Part shown: positions 1 to 12,100 of the stretch, in pieces
How the letters are laid out: every line of letters starts with the position of its first letter
Numbering within the stretch: the first letter of the stretch is position 1
Assembly: GCA_020809705.1 (NCBI GenBank)
Contig: CP085831.1
Coordinates: forward strand, 4,712,001 to 4,776,000
DNA length: 64,000 bases
Reading direction: 5' to 3'
Origin: Calonectria ilicicola
Taxonomy: Eukaryota > Ascomycota > Sordariomycetes > Hypocreales > Nectriaceae
Translations under genes and position numbers: made by a program
Notes under the pieces: model-generated
Database searches by the model: none
Seen by the model: the letters and a program-made list of their open reading frames with translations, nothing else
What the model was told of the DNA's origin: nothing

Positions 1-887
1 ACCACAAAGTAGAATAGGCCACATCGATCCTGGTTGCGCTGATCAGGAGGCGGGCGGCAAACACGGTGAATTGTGGCCTTGTAGTAGCCACCAGTCCACC
101 ATTCCATCATTTCTCCGGCGTTGATAACCATCGATCCGGGAAGATACTTGACCCATCTCCACTCCTTTGTATGATGATCCATGAGCTGAAGAGATGCCAT
201 AGGCTGGCTAAAGAGCATCGTGATGGACCCAAAGTCACAGTGTCCCTTCAGCCAGACACCCTTGGTCTTCTCCATGTCCTCCTCTTGGTGGTCGTGGAAA
301 TACATCATGTAGCGGAACCAAGAGTCATCTTCCACGCCGAACTGGTGGCGGTCCACGAAGAAGTTCTCAGGAAGATCTAATGAGATAGCGAAGAGGGTCA
401 GAAGGCGGTACAAAACAACCTTGTGCAAGTGACTACCCAGTTCTTCAATTTCTTCCAAGTATGGCTGGAATGTAGAAGGATGCTCTCTCAGAGTCAGGTT
501 ACGATTCCAGTTGTACTGCTCAATCTGATCCTTGACTCCTTGGTCAATGGTCCAGTAGTTGCGGAGCTTGAACCCTTGATAGGAGCCATTCTTCTTCATC
601 TCGCCCTCAAGACGTCGCTTCTCCTCTATCGGTGTTTTTGTGAGAACTGTGTAGCCGATATCTACCTGCCTCTCGATATCTTTGAGAGAGAGGCCATGGT
701 TGATCACATAGAAGAAACCATGTCTGCGCATGGCTTCATGAAGTTGCCCAGCCAGCTTCTTGCGAGCTTCTTCACCGTCATTGTAGGTTGATAAGTCGAG
801 CTGAACCAAATCAGCATACTCCAATGGCTCCTTGGTCTCTTGAACAGGAACGAAATGCTCCGGCTGAGGCTTGACAGTTCCAGGCAT
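1..887 (-). CDS. 2OG-Fe(II) oxygenase, isopenicillin-N-synthase-like (3' end outside window)
   Basis: The frame opens at the ATG at 885-887 and stays open to base 1, giving 295 codons with no intron. The 3' end lies beyond the window. The fold is that of non-haem iron, 2-oxoglutarate-dependent oxygenases of the IPNS/flavonol-synthase type: an N-terminal DIOX_N-like region (residues about 20-130), then the jelly-roll core. The iron ligands are visible: H216 and D218 in HCDFGS, and distal H274 in ATIHRV. The 2OG-binding Arg is probably R288, in RCGLFYF. Such enzymes hydroxylate, desaturate or cyclise small molecules in the cytosol; the substrate cannot be read from the sequence. It is transcribed away from the HET gene. 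Three GTGGGG motifs lie about 200-250 bp upstream, the same motif found before the catabolic genes from 18 kb onward, so it may share their regulator. Confidence 0.85.
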   Translation of the reverse strand, partial: MPGTVKPQPEHFVPVQETKEPLEYADLVQLDLSTYNDGEEARKKLAGQLHEAMRRHGFFYVINHGLSLKDIERQVDIGYTVLTKTPIEEKRRLEGEMKKNGSYQGFKLRNYWTIDQGVKDQIEQYNWNRNLTLREHPSTFQPYLEEIEELGSHLHKVVLYRLLTLFAISLDLPENFFVDRHQFGVEDDSWFRYMMYFHDHQEEDMEKTKGVWLKGHCDFGSITMLFSQPMASLQLMDHHTKEWRWVKYLPGSMVINAGEMMEWWTGGYYKATIHRVCRPPPDQRNQDRCGLFYFV

Positions 888-986
888 TGTGATGAGTTGG
901 TGTCAAATCGAACGGCTAAGGAATTCTTTAGGACAAGTGTAGTGTGTTGTGGTTATTTTAATTCATCAAGGCATCAACATCTGGTT

Positions 987-995
987 CTATTTATA
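987..995 (-). promoter_or_regulatory. TATA box of the 2OG oxygenase gene
   Basis: Read on the minus strand this is TATAAATAG, about 100 bp upstream of the ATG at 887. Both the sequence and the spacing are typical of an ascomycete core promoter. Confidence 0.5.
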
Positions 996-1865
996 ATAAG
1001 TCATCACATTCATGTAACGGTTATTCCCGTAAAGGACCCGTGAGAGCTGTGGCGTCATCTTTGTGGAAAGGTTAAGAATCGCGGTGGGGTGGCACCCGTG
1101 TGGTGGGGGAGTACGGTGTTGTTAGTGATGTGGGGAAGTGTGATGATTCAATCTCCTTCTTATTTCCGGTTTCTGATATAACCTTAGGCATTTGATCGTC
1201 ATAATATTTTTCCGATGTGATTTAAACAGCCTTCGGATCTATTTTTCTTGGTTTCTTGTTTGTCTTTGGCAATTTCCCGATGTGGCGCGCTAAGCCGAAT
1301 TTAATGTCGCATGTTGGAGGAGCATCTGAAGAGCAGTGCTTGGTAAAGCAGAAGAATCCGAGTGAGAACTGGCTAAGTTTCTATAGCTGATCGCTCCGCT
1401 TTTGTGTAATAGGGATGTTGTACTAGAACAACTCTTGCTAAGATAGCTATTCTGCAATTTCAAATTAGACTGGGATTTGATCGATTTGATCTGAGTTTTT
1501 AAAATAGAAGAATAACATGGATATTTTAAATTGTATATTATTACTCATATTTCGATTTTGCTAATATAATTATCTTTTCGTCTAATTATCCTTCAAGTGT
1601 TGAGCTGGAAGGAAAATGAGTAACCTGATAGCCAACCTCGTGAGAGGTTAACGAACAATCATGCCCCACAATGCCAAGAGGTAAAGTAACCCTAAGCGCC
1701 GCAAATGGGGCTGAGATTTGAGCGGGGTGGATAATGTGCTCAGAGAACACATGCGACCGTATGGACAGGTTCCGCTCGGACAAAGTCAGTAACTACCTTG
1801 TTGTCACAGCCCCTTCTTGCTAGCGTCGTTGACCTGGACCACACACGTTTCTGTTATTTGTAAGA
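996..1865. other. Divergent intergenic region between the oxygenase and HET genes
   Basis: No convincing gene. GTGGGG occurs at 1084-1089, 1103-1108 and 1130-1135 (the last as GTGGGGAA). The stretch from about 1430 to 1590 is AT-rich. A short frame at 1586-1783 on the minus strand has no recognisable content. Confidence 0.5.
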
Positions 1866-3608
1866 ATGGTCTTAGCCAACGAAATTCGTATACTACACCT
1901 ACGCCCACACAAGGGGGACGATAGTTCTTCACTTGAGGGCTATCTTGAAGTCGTATCGCTTGAGGCTAGCCCCAAGTATGAGGCCGTCTCCTATGTCTGG
2001 GGGGACCCCGATTCCCTCTTTGATATCGACATATCGGGCACCAAAGTTGGAGTGACTCAGAATTTGTATCTGCTTTTGCTACGATTACGATTGGCGGATG
2101 AAACCCGAGCTCTATGGATAGACCAACTTTGTATCAACCAATGGGATGCTAAAGAAAAAGTCGAGCAGGTTCGTCTTATGCGGCAGATCTATTCCAAGTG
2201 CCAGAATTGTCAGATATGGATGGGAGACTTTAGCGAGGGGATATCCCAGTCTGATGGTGAGGAGGCCGTAGAGATTCTCAAGTATATGGCCGCCGTGTTT
2301 GAGGCGGGGGGCGAAGAAGAAGGTATACCTGTGCCATCTTGCCTCGAGTCTGATGAAGCCTTCGCTGGGCCTCTCACGGCATTAGAGTCTCTAGGGATTC
2401 ATACTACACCCTGGTGGTCGAGAATGTGGACGGTCCAGGAAGCTGTTCTTCCGCCACAGCAGACGATACTCTGGGGATCGACAACGTTTCCTTGGAAAAT
2501 CCTGACAGGTGCCACAGAAACCTGGACTGGAGATATGCCAAGCCTCCTCTTTGAACGCTTTGAAGCTATGGAAACTTTGGGCGATTTTATGGCAATGGCG
2601 ATCTGGGTCGACCTCGCCAGGGACGCCGATGACCCTCCTCAAGATGTCATTACACGCTATCGCATGCGTAGAGCGACAGACCCCCGTGACAAAGTGTTTG
2701 CGTTACTAGGACTATTTCCGAGCGGAACATTGCCAACAGTTGAAGAGTGTGATTACGATACTCCTGAAGCGGATGTTTTTTGCGACTTGACTTTCAGTCT
2801 GATGATAAACGACGAGAGTCTTGTCCCTCTTATCATGGATCCTCGATTGGAGGCTGAGCTTGCGACCCCCGGAATACCTCGCTGGGCACTCGATACGGTG
2901 TATATATCTGAGCGCGGTACTGACTGGATTCACCTACATGCATGGAACGAATATAACGCTCATGGTGGGAGGTGTCTTGATGTTGAACGGATACTGGAAA
3001 CACGAAAGCACTCGAAACATACGTTGGAACTGAACGGTGTGCTTCTTGACACAATTGTGGCTGTCGGCGAGGCATGGCTGTGCCCAAGACCATCCGACTC
3101 CGATTTTAATATGGACCAGCGTGAATTGATCCGGGAATGGAAGCTCATTGCTGAAGAACATATCGGGAAAACCACACTGGAAGCAACGGACTTCTACCAG
3201 GGAGGGCTGCCATTCCGTGAGGCATTCGGAAGACTAATGCTCGGTGATATTGTGAGAGACGACGAGCATCGAGTTGAAGGACCGGCCAACGAAGAGGATG
3301 TGGAGAAGGTCTACGAGTACATCGAGACAGGCGAGGAATCGTCGGTTCACTCAACTATCAGAGGTATGATGAAAAATCAGCGGCTGTTTATTACGCAAAC
3401 TGGCTTCATGGGCATCGGTCACATGGAAACGCGGCCAGGAGAGGAAGTCTGGGTTTTCGATGGAGGAAATTTTCCCTTCACCTTGCATCGTAGGGAGGGT
3501 GGCAGTGATGATGAGTATAATTTTGGTGGAGTTTGTTATGTTCAGGGAGCGATGTCTGGCGAGGCCTTTGAACGGGGCGAGGAGGAGCGGGCAATAACAA
3601 TCTTTTAA
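1866..3608 (+). CDS. HET domain protein (heterokaryon-incompatibility family)
   Basis: A single exon of 580 residues. The HET domain (PF06985) is intact: KYEAVSYVWGDP at about 37-48, ALWIDQLCINQ at about 83-93, a downstream R.MRQIY helix, and WWSRMWTVQEAVLP near 180. Further on, TDPRDKVFALLGL near residue 270 is the usual post-HET motif. The C-terminal half (residues about 300-580) is the divergent region typical of these proteins. It ends with a segment around FITQTGFMGIGHMETRPGEEVWVFDGG, a motif also common in this family. HET proteins trigger growth arrest or death when incompatible hyphae fuse, and the family is large in Pezizomycotina. No NACHT or other fused domain is present. The partner or allele specificity cannot be predicted. 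No obvious link to its neighbours. Confidence 0.93.
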   Translation: MVLANEIRILHLRPHKGDDSSSLEGYLEVVSLEASPKYEAVSYVWGDPDSLFDIDISGTKVGVTQNLYLLLLRLRLADETRALWIDQLCINQWDAKEKVEQVRLMRQIYSKCQNCQIWMGDFSEGISQSDGEEAVEILKYMAAVFEAGGEEEGIPVPSCLESDEAFAGPLTALESLGIHTTPWWSRMWTVQEAVLPPQQTILWGSTTFPWKILTGATETWTGDMPSLLFERFEAMETLGDFMAMAIWVDLARDADDPPQDVITRYRMRRATDPRDKVFALLGLFPSGTLPTVEECDYDTPEADVFCDLTFSLMINDESLVPLIMDPRLEAELATPGIPRWALDTVYISERGTDWIHLHAWNEYNAHGGRCLDVERILETRKHSKHTLELNGVLLDTIVAVGEAWLCPRPSDSDFNMDQRELIREWKLIAEEHIGKTTLEATDFYQGGLPFREAFGRLMLGDIVRDDEHRVEGPANEEDVEKVYEYIETGEESSVHSTIRGMMKNQRLFITQTGFMGIGHMETRPGEEVWVFDGGNFPFTLHRREGGSDDEYNFGGVCYVQGAMSGEAFERGEEERAITIF

Positions 3609-4485
3609 AGGACTACTCGAAATATCAACCTATCAAAGGATAACTGATAGTATTATCTATGTCCTGCTGCACGTAAATTGGCAATACCATTTTTTTATGG
3701 TAGGAGGAAAATGAGAAGTGTAAAGTTTTCAGATCTTCGTGCAGTAGGCCTAAAATATTGAGCACGTTAAATCGAGGATGTGGCAAACTCAAGGTTCAAT
3801 TATTTATCTAGCCTAGCATAGGGCCTCTGTAGCGCCGTTGATGGCTGGAGCCGTGTTGGGGCTATTGAACCACCAGGCTTTGATCTTTTCTTTTTTCGGT
3901 AATCCCAATTTAATGGAATTGACTAGCCTTATCTGGAACGGTAGCATACCAGAATAGTTTCAGTCTTGGTATGTGTGCTACTTTTATCAAAAAGCACCAG
4001 AATAAACATGTTAATGATAATTGACTGGGAAGCGTTGAGCCATGCTTTTACATTATTGAAAAAAACGTTTCTTTTTTTTTTTTTCTAAAAAAAAAAAACC
4101 ACATTATTAGAGAAGTAACGCAACACAACGATAGATTAGAAACTTTCCCAACCGGTTAATTCGGCAGTTGAGGCAAGTATTGGTCGCCCCATTGGCATTG
4201 GAATGTGGATCCACTAACAGACAGTGGGAGGAAAAGCCACAGCCCTTTGTTCGAATTTAGCCTAGTCAGGGGAGTTCCCCTGTACGATCTGGGCGATCAA
4301 ATTCCCTGCCGGCAAGCAACCGTTGGTTTCGGTCCCGGAACATTAGCTGGAAATGGGGCAGGGACTACAAATAACTCTCTGTGTCTCCGTAGGCGTCGAG
4401 CATTCCCGCGTCACCTTTTTTACTTGATTGGGAATCTTCATTGTTGCCTTTGTCATACGCTCGCTTTGGCATCAAATTTGCAATA
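3609..4485. other. Intergenic region with a T13-CT-A12 tract
   Basis: No gene recognised. At 4072-4098 there are thirteen T, then CT, then twelve A, which can fold back on itself and is likely to be length-variable. The T/A tract lies about 390 bp before the GLEYA gene start. Confidence 0.5.
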
Positions 4486-5544
4486 ATGCATGTAAAGATT
4501 CTGCTCGCATTGGCCGTGACTTCGGTCACAGGCTCTCGGTGTGTTATCTCGAAATCACTATTGTCAGACGCCTTAAGTAGCACTGCAACAAGCACTGCAT
4601 CTAATACCCCGATTAAAACATTCACGACGGTATTATCATCCACAACATCAACGTCCTCTACAATGTCATCAACGGCAATGACGACCCCATTGTCCTCTAC
4701 AACGACATCCCTGTCTGCCATCTCAACCTCAACCACGTCATTGTTTGAGTCGTCCACAACTATATCTTCATCCACTACCACCATCTCCACTGATTCATCC
4801 ATGTCGATATCGTCAACCACAACATCTTCAACTGACTCACCCACCTCCACGACCTTGACCGATTCATCCACAATGACGTCAACCACATCGACTACATCCA
4901 CCTCAACAAGTTCAACTGCTTCAAGTAGCCCCACACCGCCGTGTGGAGGTCAGGTTGATAATCGAGGCCTGCAATATGCATATTACCAAAACAGCGCCAT
5001 GAAAACCGATCCTTCATACTCTAATTTCGACCCTACTGTTTTCAAGACGGAGAGCGCATCCCTTGCAGGTGTAGCATCTCCAATGGACAGTTTCTCTGGA
5101 GACTGTAGCTCTGGTGGTACATTTCAATTTCATGACAATGCCCTACCTTGTTATAATTTTGCTGTTGAGTACAGGGGCTACTTGACATCTTCGCAGTCAG
5201 GCAGCTTTGTGATTAGCGTCACGGGTGCTGCCGATATTGTTGAGGTTTGGACAGGTGCTACGGCATATTCTGGTTGGCAACGAAGCAACGTCCAGCTTGA
5301 GGCATACCCTGGCAGCACGGATGCGACGACATGGACAGTCCAGGTGGGTGCCGACGACTTTACCCCAGTGCGATTTGTGTGGGCTGTTGGTGGGCTTACA
5401 ACGTACTCCCTGGGTATTGAAATTACATTTACCAGCAGTGCTCCAGGTAGTCAAAGTGTTTCAGCGACTACAGATAACTTGGTACAATTTTCATGTGATG
5501 GGATAGTGGGTCCACAGTATCCACCATTTGGACAGGAGACTTGA
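4486..5544 (+). CDS. Secreted Ser/Thr-rich protein with GLEYA/PA14-like adhesin domain
   Basis: A single exon of 352 residues. The ATG at 4486 is chosen because it begins a signal peptide (MHVKILLALAVTSVTGS); the open frame extends a little further upstream without an ATG. Residues about 25-155 are a low-complexity Ser/Thr stretch, probably a heavily O-glycosylated stalk, built from degenerate repeats of S/T-rich units. Residues about 160-345 resemble the GLEYA/PA14 lectin fold of fungal adhesins: a GLQYAYYQN start, an EYRGYLTSSQSGSFVISV segment, and DIVEVWTGATAYSGW, where a GLEYA protein would carry its ligand-contact loops. There is no clear C-terminal GPI signal, so it may be free or wall-trapped. 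The GLEYA assignment is by motif resemblance only. It converges on the giant Cys-rich surface-type protein, and the two may act together at the cell wall (inference). Confidence 0.75.
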   Translation: MHVKILLALAVTSVTGSRCVISKSLLSDALSSTATSTASNTPIKTFTTVLSSTTSTSSTMSSTAMTTPLSSTTTSLSAISTSTTSLFESSTTISSSTTTISTDSSMSISSTTTSSTDSPTSTTLTDSSTMTSTTSTTSTSTSSTASSSPTPPCGGQVDNRGLQYAYYQNSAMKTDPSYSNFDPTVFKTESASLAGVASPMDSFSGDCSSGGTFQFHDNALPCYNFAVEYRGYLTSSQSGSFVISVTGAADIVEVWTGATAYSGWQRSNVQLEAYPGSTDATTWTVQVGADDFTPVRFVWAVGGLTTYSLGIEITFTSSAPGSQSVSATTDNLVQFSCDGIVGPQYPPFGQET

Positions 5545-6174
5545 ATGATCAATCAAGGAGTATACATATATTTATAAACTTGATAAATGAATAATTTATG
5601 TTGATCTTTTTGTACTCTTCTGTACTACTATACATAATTTTACTACATAGATGATCAATTAATATTATATCTATATTTAGACATTAATTTACCATTTCAC
5701 CTTCGTCTGGAACGCTCGTTTGGGACATAGAGAGGGAAATAGTCTGTTCATGCTAATCATACAACCGACTGAGTCTGGTGAGCAAGGCAACTGTGCAAAT
5801 TACAGAAATCTAGCATAGTAGTGTCAAGTGAATGGGAAAGACGGAATACTGGTGACGTGGTTTCGCAAAATAATGTGATGCATTGGCTCTTTATAAATTG
5901 CGTTAAAGCATAAAATCGTGTCATCAATTCGTTATCTCATACTATCTCGTACTCATATTCCCATGAAAACATGTCTATCCTTTCATATGCGCGTTCCTCA
6001 ATGAGATATCCACGTACGCCTTCCCAACGCCCTACCCTATATATGCAAGCCTTAGGCCGGAGCCTTGACACGAGAGAATTCCTGTAACAATTTTTTCTTC
6101 TCTCGTTTCTTCCATTGTTATTTCATAATTTTATGAATTGTCGGTTATTTAATCGACCATGTCTACAACACAGT
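5545..6174. other. Convergent intergenic region, AT-rich
   Basis: Between the 3' ends of the GLEYA gene and the giant Cys-rich gene. The part at 5560-5700 is very AT-rich and probably carries both polyadenylation regions. Nothing else recognised. Confidence 0.4.
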
Positions 6175-9100
6175 CTAGACCTTTTGGCACTTGGTTCCAC
6201 TAAAGACCATGCCTCTCGGACAACTGCAGGTGTGGCTAATGATGCCCCAGAGCATACCGCTCTTCTTGCAACTGCAGTTTTTGCCTGTGGAGTCGAGAGT
6301 GGCGTCAGTGGTGCAATCGCAAATTCTTGCTCCCTGGTTGAAGGCTAGGTTAGGGTTATTGCATACACAACTCTTGGAACTTGAGTTGTATGTGGCCTGC
6401 GTACCGCAGTTGGGGATGCAGCTTGTACCACTAACCAGCTGCCCCGCTGGGCACTGGCAAGAGTATTTACCTGTGCTGTCGGCACTCCAAGTTGCACCCG
6501 AGATCTTACACACGCAGGCATTATTTGTAAGCGTTGCGTTGGGGCCGCAGCTGCAGCTTTTGTCTGCATCTCTATAGGTTGCGCCGGGGGCTTTGCACTG
6601 GCATGCACCATTCTTCGCAGTAGCATTAGGGCCGCAGCTGAATCTGCTGACGCAAATGCCGTTTTCGAATACCTGTCCGGTCGGACAGAGACATGTGTAT
6701 GCACCACCGTTCGCCATTGTCCATAATGCCCCCTGAGCGGTACATTCGCATGTTTTCCCATCTTTGCTGAGTGATGCGTCAGGACCGCACCCGCAACTCA
6801 AATCGGATGAGCTGAATGTTGCTCCTGGAGCCTTGCACACACAAGTCTTTCCGTCCTTGCTGAGAGAAGCATTGGTCCCGCAATTGACTGTGCATACCCC
6901 ATTCTTGAGACTCTGGCCCGATGGGCAGACACAGGAGTATTTGCCAGAGCTGTCCTTGGCCCAAGATGCTCCTGTGACAGAGCATTGGCATGATTTGCTA
7001 TCAGTGCTAAGTGAGGCACCAATACTACAACTGCAGCTTTTGTCTGTGTTGAATGTGGCACCGGGAGCATTGCACACGCAAGTACCGCCTTGATTGGTGG
7101 CCTTGTTACCACAGTCAAGCGGAGCTGTACAGGCACCATTCTTAATGGTCTGACCTGAAGGACATGTGCACGAATATTTGCCAGAGCTATCTTTGGTCCA
7201 AGTTGCTCCAGTAACAGAGCACTTGCAAGATTTACCATCGGGATTCAATGATGCGCCATCACCACAGCCACATGTTTTGGAGGCTGTGTTGAAGGTCGCA
7301 CCGGGTGCATTGCACACACAAACGCCGCTTTGGCTTGTGGCGCCGCCTCCACAGTCAAGAGAGACTGCGCATGCACCGTTCTTCACAGTCTGACCTGCAG
7401 GGCATACGCAAGAATATTTTCCAGAGCTGTCTTTTGTCCAGGTTGCGCCCGTTACAGAACACTGGCAAGACTTGGTGTCAGTACTAAGTGTTGCATTAGT
7501 GCCACAGCTGCAACTCTTATCTGAGTTGAAGACTGCGCCAGGGGCCTTGCAGACACACGAATTGGTGTTGTCGTCAAGAGTTGCTGCAGATCCACAATCA
7601 ACAGGCGCTGTGCAAGCGCCATTCTTGACGGTCTGACCCTGTGGGCAAGCGCACGAGTACTTTCCTGCAGTATCCTTTGTCCAGGCTGAATTTGACGGAG
7701 CGCTGCATTGACAAGTCTTGCCGTCTTTGCTGAGGGCCGCACCAGTGCCACAACTGCAGGTCTTGTCCTTGTTGAATATTGCTCCAGGGGCGTTGCACTT
7801 GCAAGCGTTACTGGCCGGATCGAAGGTTGCATTTGCACCGCAATCAACCACAGCCGTGCAAGCGCCATTATTAAGAGGCTTATCTGATGGACAGCTACAA
7901 GAGTACACCCCGCTCTTGTCAGAAACCCAAGTTGAGCCAGTGGGAGTGGAGCAAATGCAAACGTTGTTTGTCTTGTTCAAAGTTGCACCAGAGCAAGTAC
8001 AGGTTTTGTCGGTGTTGAACTTGGCACCAGGGGCAATACATTTGCAAGCATTGAGGCCGCTATCGAATGTTGCGCTGCTACCGCAGTCTGGAATACAAGC
8101 TGTACCTTGACTATTGGGGAGTTGGTCCTTTGGACAGGCGTTGCAAGCAGTTCCCTGACTGTTGGGTACTTGGCCAGATGGACAGCTCTGACAAGAGGAA
8201 CTGTCAGCTTTGGGTATTTTGCCTGATGGGCAAGCAGCACAGGCGGTTCCATCACCGACTTGACCAGCTGGGCAGGCTTGACAAGATGAACCATCGCCCT
8301 TGGGGACTTGACCTGGCTTACAGCCAGAGCAAGTAGTACCTTCAGTGTTGGGAACTTGACCAGACGGACAGGAAGCGCATGCGCTGGTTCCGTCACTTAC
8401 TTGGCCCTTTGGGCAAACATCACAGCCGCTCTGGTCCTTTTTAATGGTAGAGCCGGCTGGACAAGGCGCACAAGGTTTGGTTCCATCGCTAAACTTGCCC
8501 TTTGGACAAGCTTCGCAGACGCTGTTATCAGCTTTGGCGGCTTGCCCTGCCGGACATGTAACACATGTGCCAACCCCGTTGCTCACCTGGCCGGAAGCAC
8601 AAGCTTGGCAACCACTTCGATCGGTCTTCGGGATCTGGCCGGCAGGGCAAGAAAAGCAAGCTGTTCCTTGGCTAACCTGGCCAGTTGAGCAGGCAATACA
8701 AGCACCGTTCTCGGTGTTGGGTGCTTCTCCCACCTTGCACATGCTGCAAGCAGCCGAACCATCGCTAACCTGTCCCTTTGGACAGGTCTGGCAGCCACTT
8801 TTATCAGATTTGGGGGTTTGGCCGACTGGACAAGCATTGCAACTACCCTTCCCATCGCTCACCTTTCCAGTTGGACAGGCATCGCATCCGCTCTGGTCCT
8901 TCTTGGGTGTCTGTCCTGGCGAGCAGGGGGCACAGGCACTGATTCCATTGCTCACTTGGCCAGCTGGGCAATCGGTGCAGCCTGGGCCGTCGTCTTTGGG
9001 CTGTTTGCCTGCTGGGCACTGACCGCAGCTGGATCCATCACTAACTTGACCCTTTGTACAGGTGTCGCAGCCGCTGTTGTCAGCCTTGGGCTGCTGGTTG

Positions 9101-12100
9101 GCTGCACAGGTGGCACACGCTTTGGTACCGTCACTAACTTGTCCCTTCGGACAGACCTCGCAGCCGCTCTGGTCCTTCTTGGGCTGCTGCCCGGCCGGAC
9201 ATGATGCACAAGCATGATTTCCGTTGCTGATTTGGCCTGTGGCGCAAGGCTCACAGGCACTGTTCTGGGCATTAGCTGCTGTGCCAGCTCCACAAGTCGT
9301 ACAGGCACCGCTTCCATCGCTAACCTGACCAGCGGGACAAGTACTGCAGCCGCCGTTGCTGGAATTGGGCGTCTGTCCAGAGGGACAAGAAGAGCACTTG
9401 GCCTTTCCATCGCTTACTTGGCCTTTTGGACAATCATCGCAGCCACTATTCTTGGAATTTGGTGTTTGCCCGGCGTTGCAAGTCTTGCAACTGGTTCCAT
9501 CACTGACCTGTCCTGACGGGCAGAGCTTACAGCTGCTATTGTCACCGTTAGGCGCAGAGCCAAGGGCGCAAGGGGCGCAAGCACCAACACCATCAGCGAC
9601 TTGACCAGCGGGACAAGCTGTGCAGCCACTGTTATCGCCTTTGGGCGTCTGACCAACCAAGCAAGATTTACAATCACTCTTTCCATCGCTGACTTGGCCA
9701 GCAGGACAGTCATTGCATCCACTGCGGTCGGACTTGGGAGCTTGGCCGGCCGAACAAAACGCGCAATTAGTGCCTTGTCCGACCTGTCCAGCTAGACAAG
9801 GATCGCAGCCACTCTTTTCGCTGTTGGGGATTTTTCCAACGGGGCATGCAGCACAAGCAACACTGCCACTGCTAACCTTGCCATCGGGGCAAATTTCGCA
9901 ACCACTCTTGTCAGACTTGGGGGCTTGACCAACTGGACAGCTACCGCAAGAAGCCGCTCCACTGGCAGAGAATTGGCCGTCTGAGCAGTCAGAGCATGTA
10001 GTCGCGCCATCTCCAGAGTACTGGCCAGCCGGACAAGGGGCGCACGGGGATTTACCATCGCTAAAGTGACCTGCGGTACAGGCCTTACAGGCACTCTGAT
10101 TTTCGTTGGCTGCTTGACCAGCAGGGCAAGTAGCACAGTTGGCCTCGCCGCCAGCTGTAACACGGCCTGCTAGGCAAGCTTCGCAGCCGCTACCGTCACC
10201 CTTGGGTGATTTGCCGGCCGGGCAGGGGGCGCAAGGAACAGTTCCATCACTAAATTGACCCGCGGGACAGGCATCACAACCGCTGTGATCCTCTTTGGCG
10301 TAGTGGCCAACAGGACAGGCCTGGCAAGCGTCAGCACCACCAGCTGAGAACACACCCGTCTCGCAATCAGTGCAACTGCTTGACCCTGCAGCTGAGAATT
10401 GGCCTGCCGGGCATGCAACACAATCAGACTTTCCATCGCCATAATGGCCTTTGGGGCAATCTTCGCAGCCGCCTTGGTTGGATGTTGCTACTTTGCCAGC
10501 TGGACACACGTCACAAGCATTTGCGCCAGTGCTGAATTGGCCTTTGGGACAAGCATCACAGCCGCTGAGGTCACCTTTGGGTTGTGTCCCGGGTAGGCAG
10601 GCGGCGCAAGGAACAAGGCCGTTACTGACCTGACCCAGTGTACAGCCCTCGCAGGCGCTCTGATCGTGTTTGGCGGTTTTGCCTTTAGCACAGGGGGCGC
10701 AAGCAGCAGTACCATCGCTGACCTGGCCAGTTGGACAGTTGGTGCACTGGGTGTTTTCGTCATTTGGTACAGACCCTGGTGCACAGGCAGTGCAGGTTGC
10801 GAAGCCACCAAGTGAGACATGGCCAGCGGGACACGCTTCACAAGCACTCTTGTCATTGTTGGGACCTTGACCTGGTGCACAGGGAGAACAAGCAGAGTCC
10901 CCAACAGCGGCAACATGGCCATCTGGACAGGCCTCGCAGGTGCTCTTGTCATCATTGGGTGCTTTTCCAGCTGGACAGGCAGTGCAGTCCCCTGAACCAC
11001 TGGCTGCAACCTCTCCTGGCCCACAGTCAGTGCAGCTAGCGGCCTTTAGGGCTGAATGTTTCCCGGAGCCACAGGGAGCACAGGTGAACCCTGCAGTGCT
11101 GAATTTGCCTGCTGTACAGTCCTCGCACAGTTTTCCAGCGGCGTTGGGCTGTTGACCTGGGTCACAGGCAGAGCACGGGGCAGTTCCATCGCTGACATGT
11201 CCTGGCTGGCACGCAGAACAAGATCCCTGACCATGCGCAGCTTCGTGGCCAGCGTTGCACGGGGCACAAGCCCCAGAGCCATCACTGACCTGGCCAGTCG
11301 GGCAGGCATCGCAGCCGCTCTGGTTTTCTCTTGGTTGTTGGCCCGCTGAACAGGGAGCACACGCACTGATTCCATTACTGACCAAGCCTGGCCCGCAGGG
11401 GTTGCAGCCGCTCTTGTCGCCCTTGGGCTCATTACCCACTGGACAAGCAGCACATGATTTTGTTCCATCACTGACCTCTCCAGGTGGGCACGCGTCACAG
11501 CCACTACCATCGCCTTTGGGCTGTTGGTCTGCTTTGCACGCAATACAAGCACCAGTTCCGTCGCTGACCTTGCCATCAGTGCAGGCCTCGCAGCCGCTCT
11601 GGTTCGAGTTGGCCTGTTGCCCTGCTGGGCAGACAGCGCAAGCATGAGTTCCATCGCTGGCCTGGCCAGGTGCGCAGGTTTCACAGCTAGATCCGTCACT
11701 CTTAGCGGCAGATCCTGGTGGGCAGACATCACAGGCCGCTTTTCCATCGCTCCACTGGCCTTTGGGACAAGCCTCGCAACCACTCTTGTCATTTTTGGGA
11801 CCTTCTCCCGCCAAACAAGCTGTACAAATGGTTGAGCCGCTAGCTGCAATTTTACCGTCTGTACAATCCACACAACCAGTATTGTCACCATTTGGTACTT
11901 TGCCCGCAGGGCATGTAGTGCACTCCTTCGCGCCAGAGGCTGAGGTATGGCCCGCCGGACATGGCGAACAAAGCGCTGTACCATCACTGAACTGGCCTGC
12001 TTGACACGCATCGCAGCCACTCTTGTCGCCCTTGGCTGCGTGGCCCTCAGGGCATACATCGCATGTAGTTGAACCACTGCTTGAGAAATGATTATCTGGG

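Noticed and set aside
4365..4934. A 189-codon acidic Val/Asp-rich frame on the minus strand
   Set aside because: It is the antisense of the Ser/Thr-rich stalk of the GLEYA protein; the composition is dictated by the repeats on the other strand.
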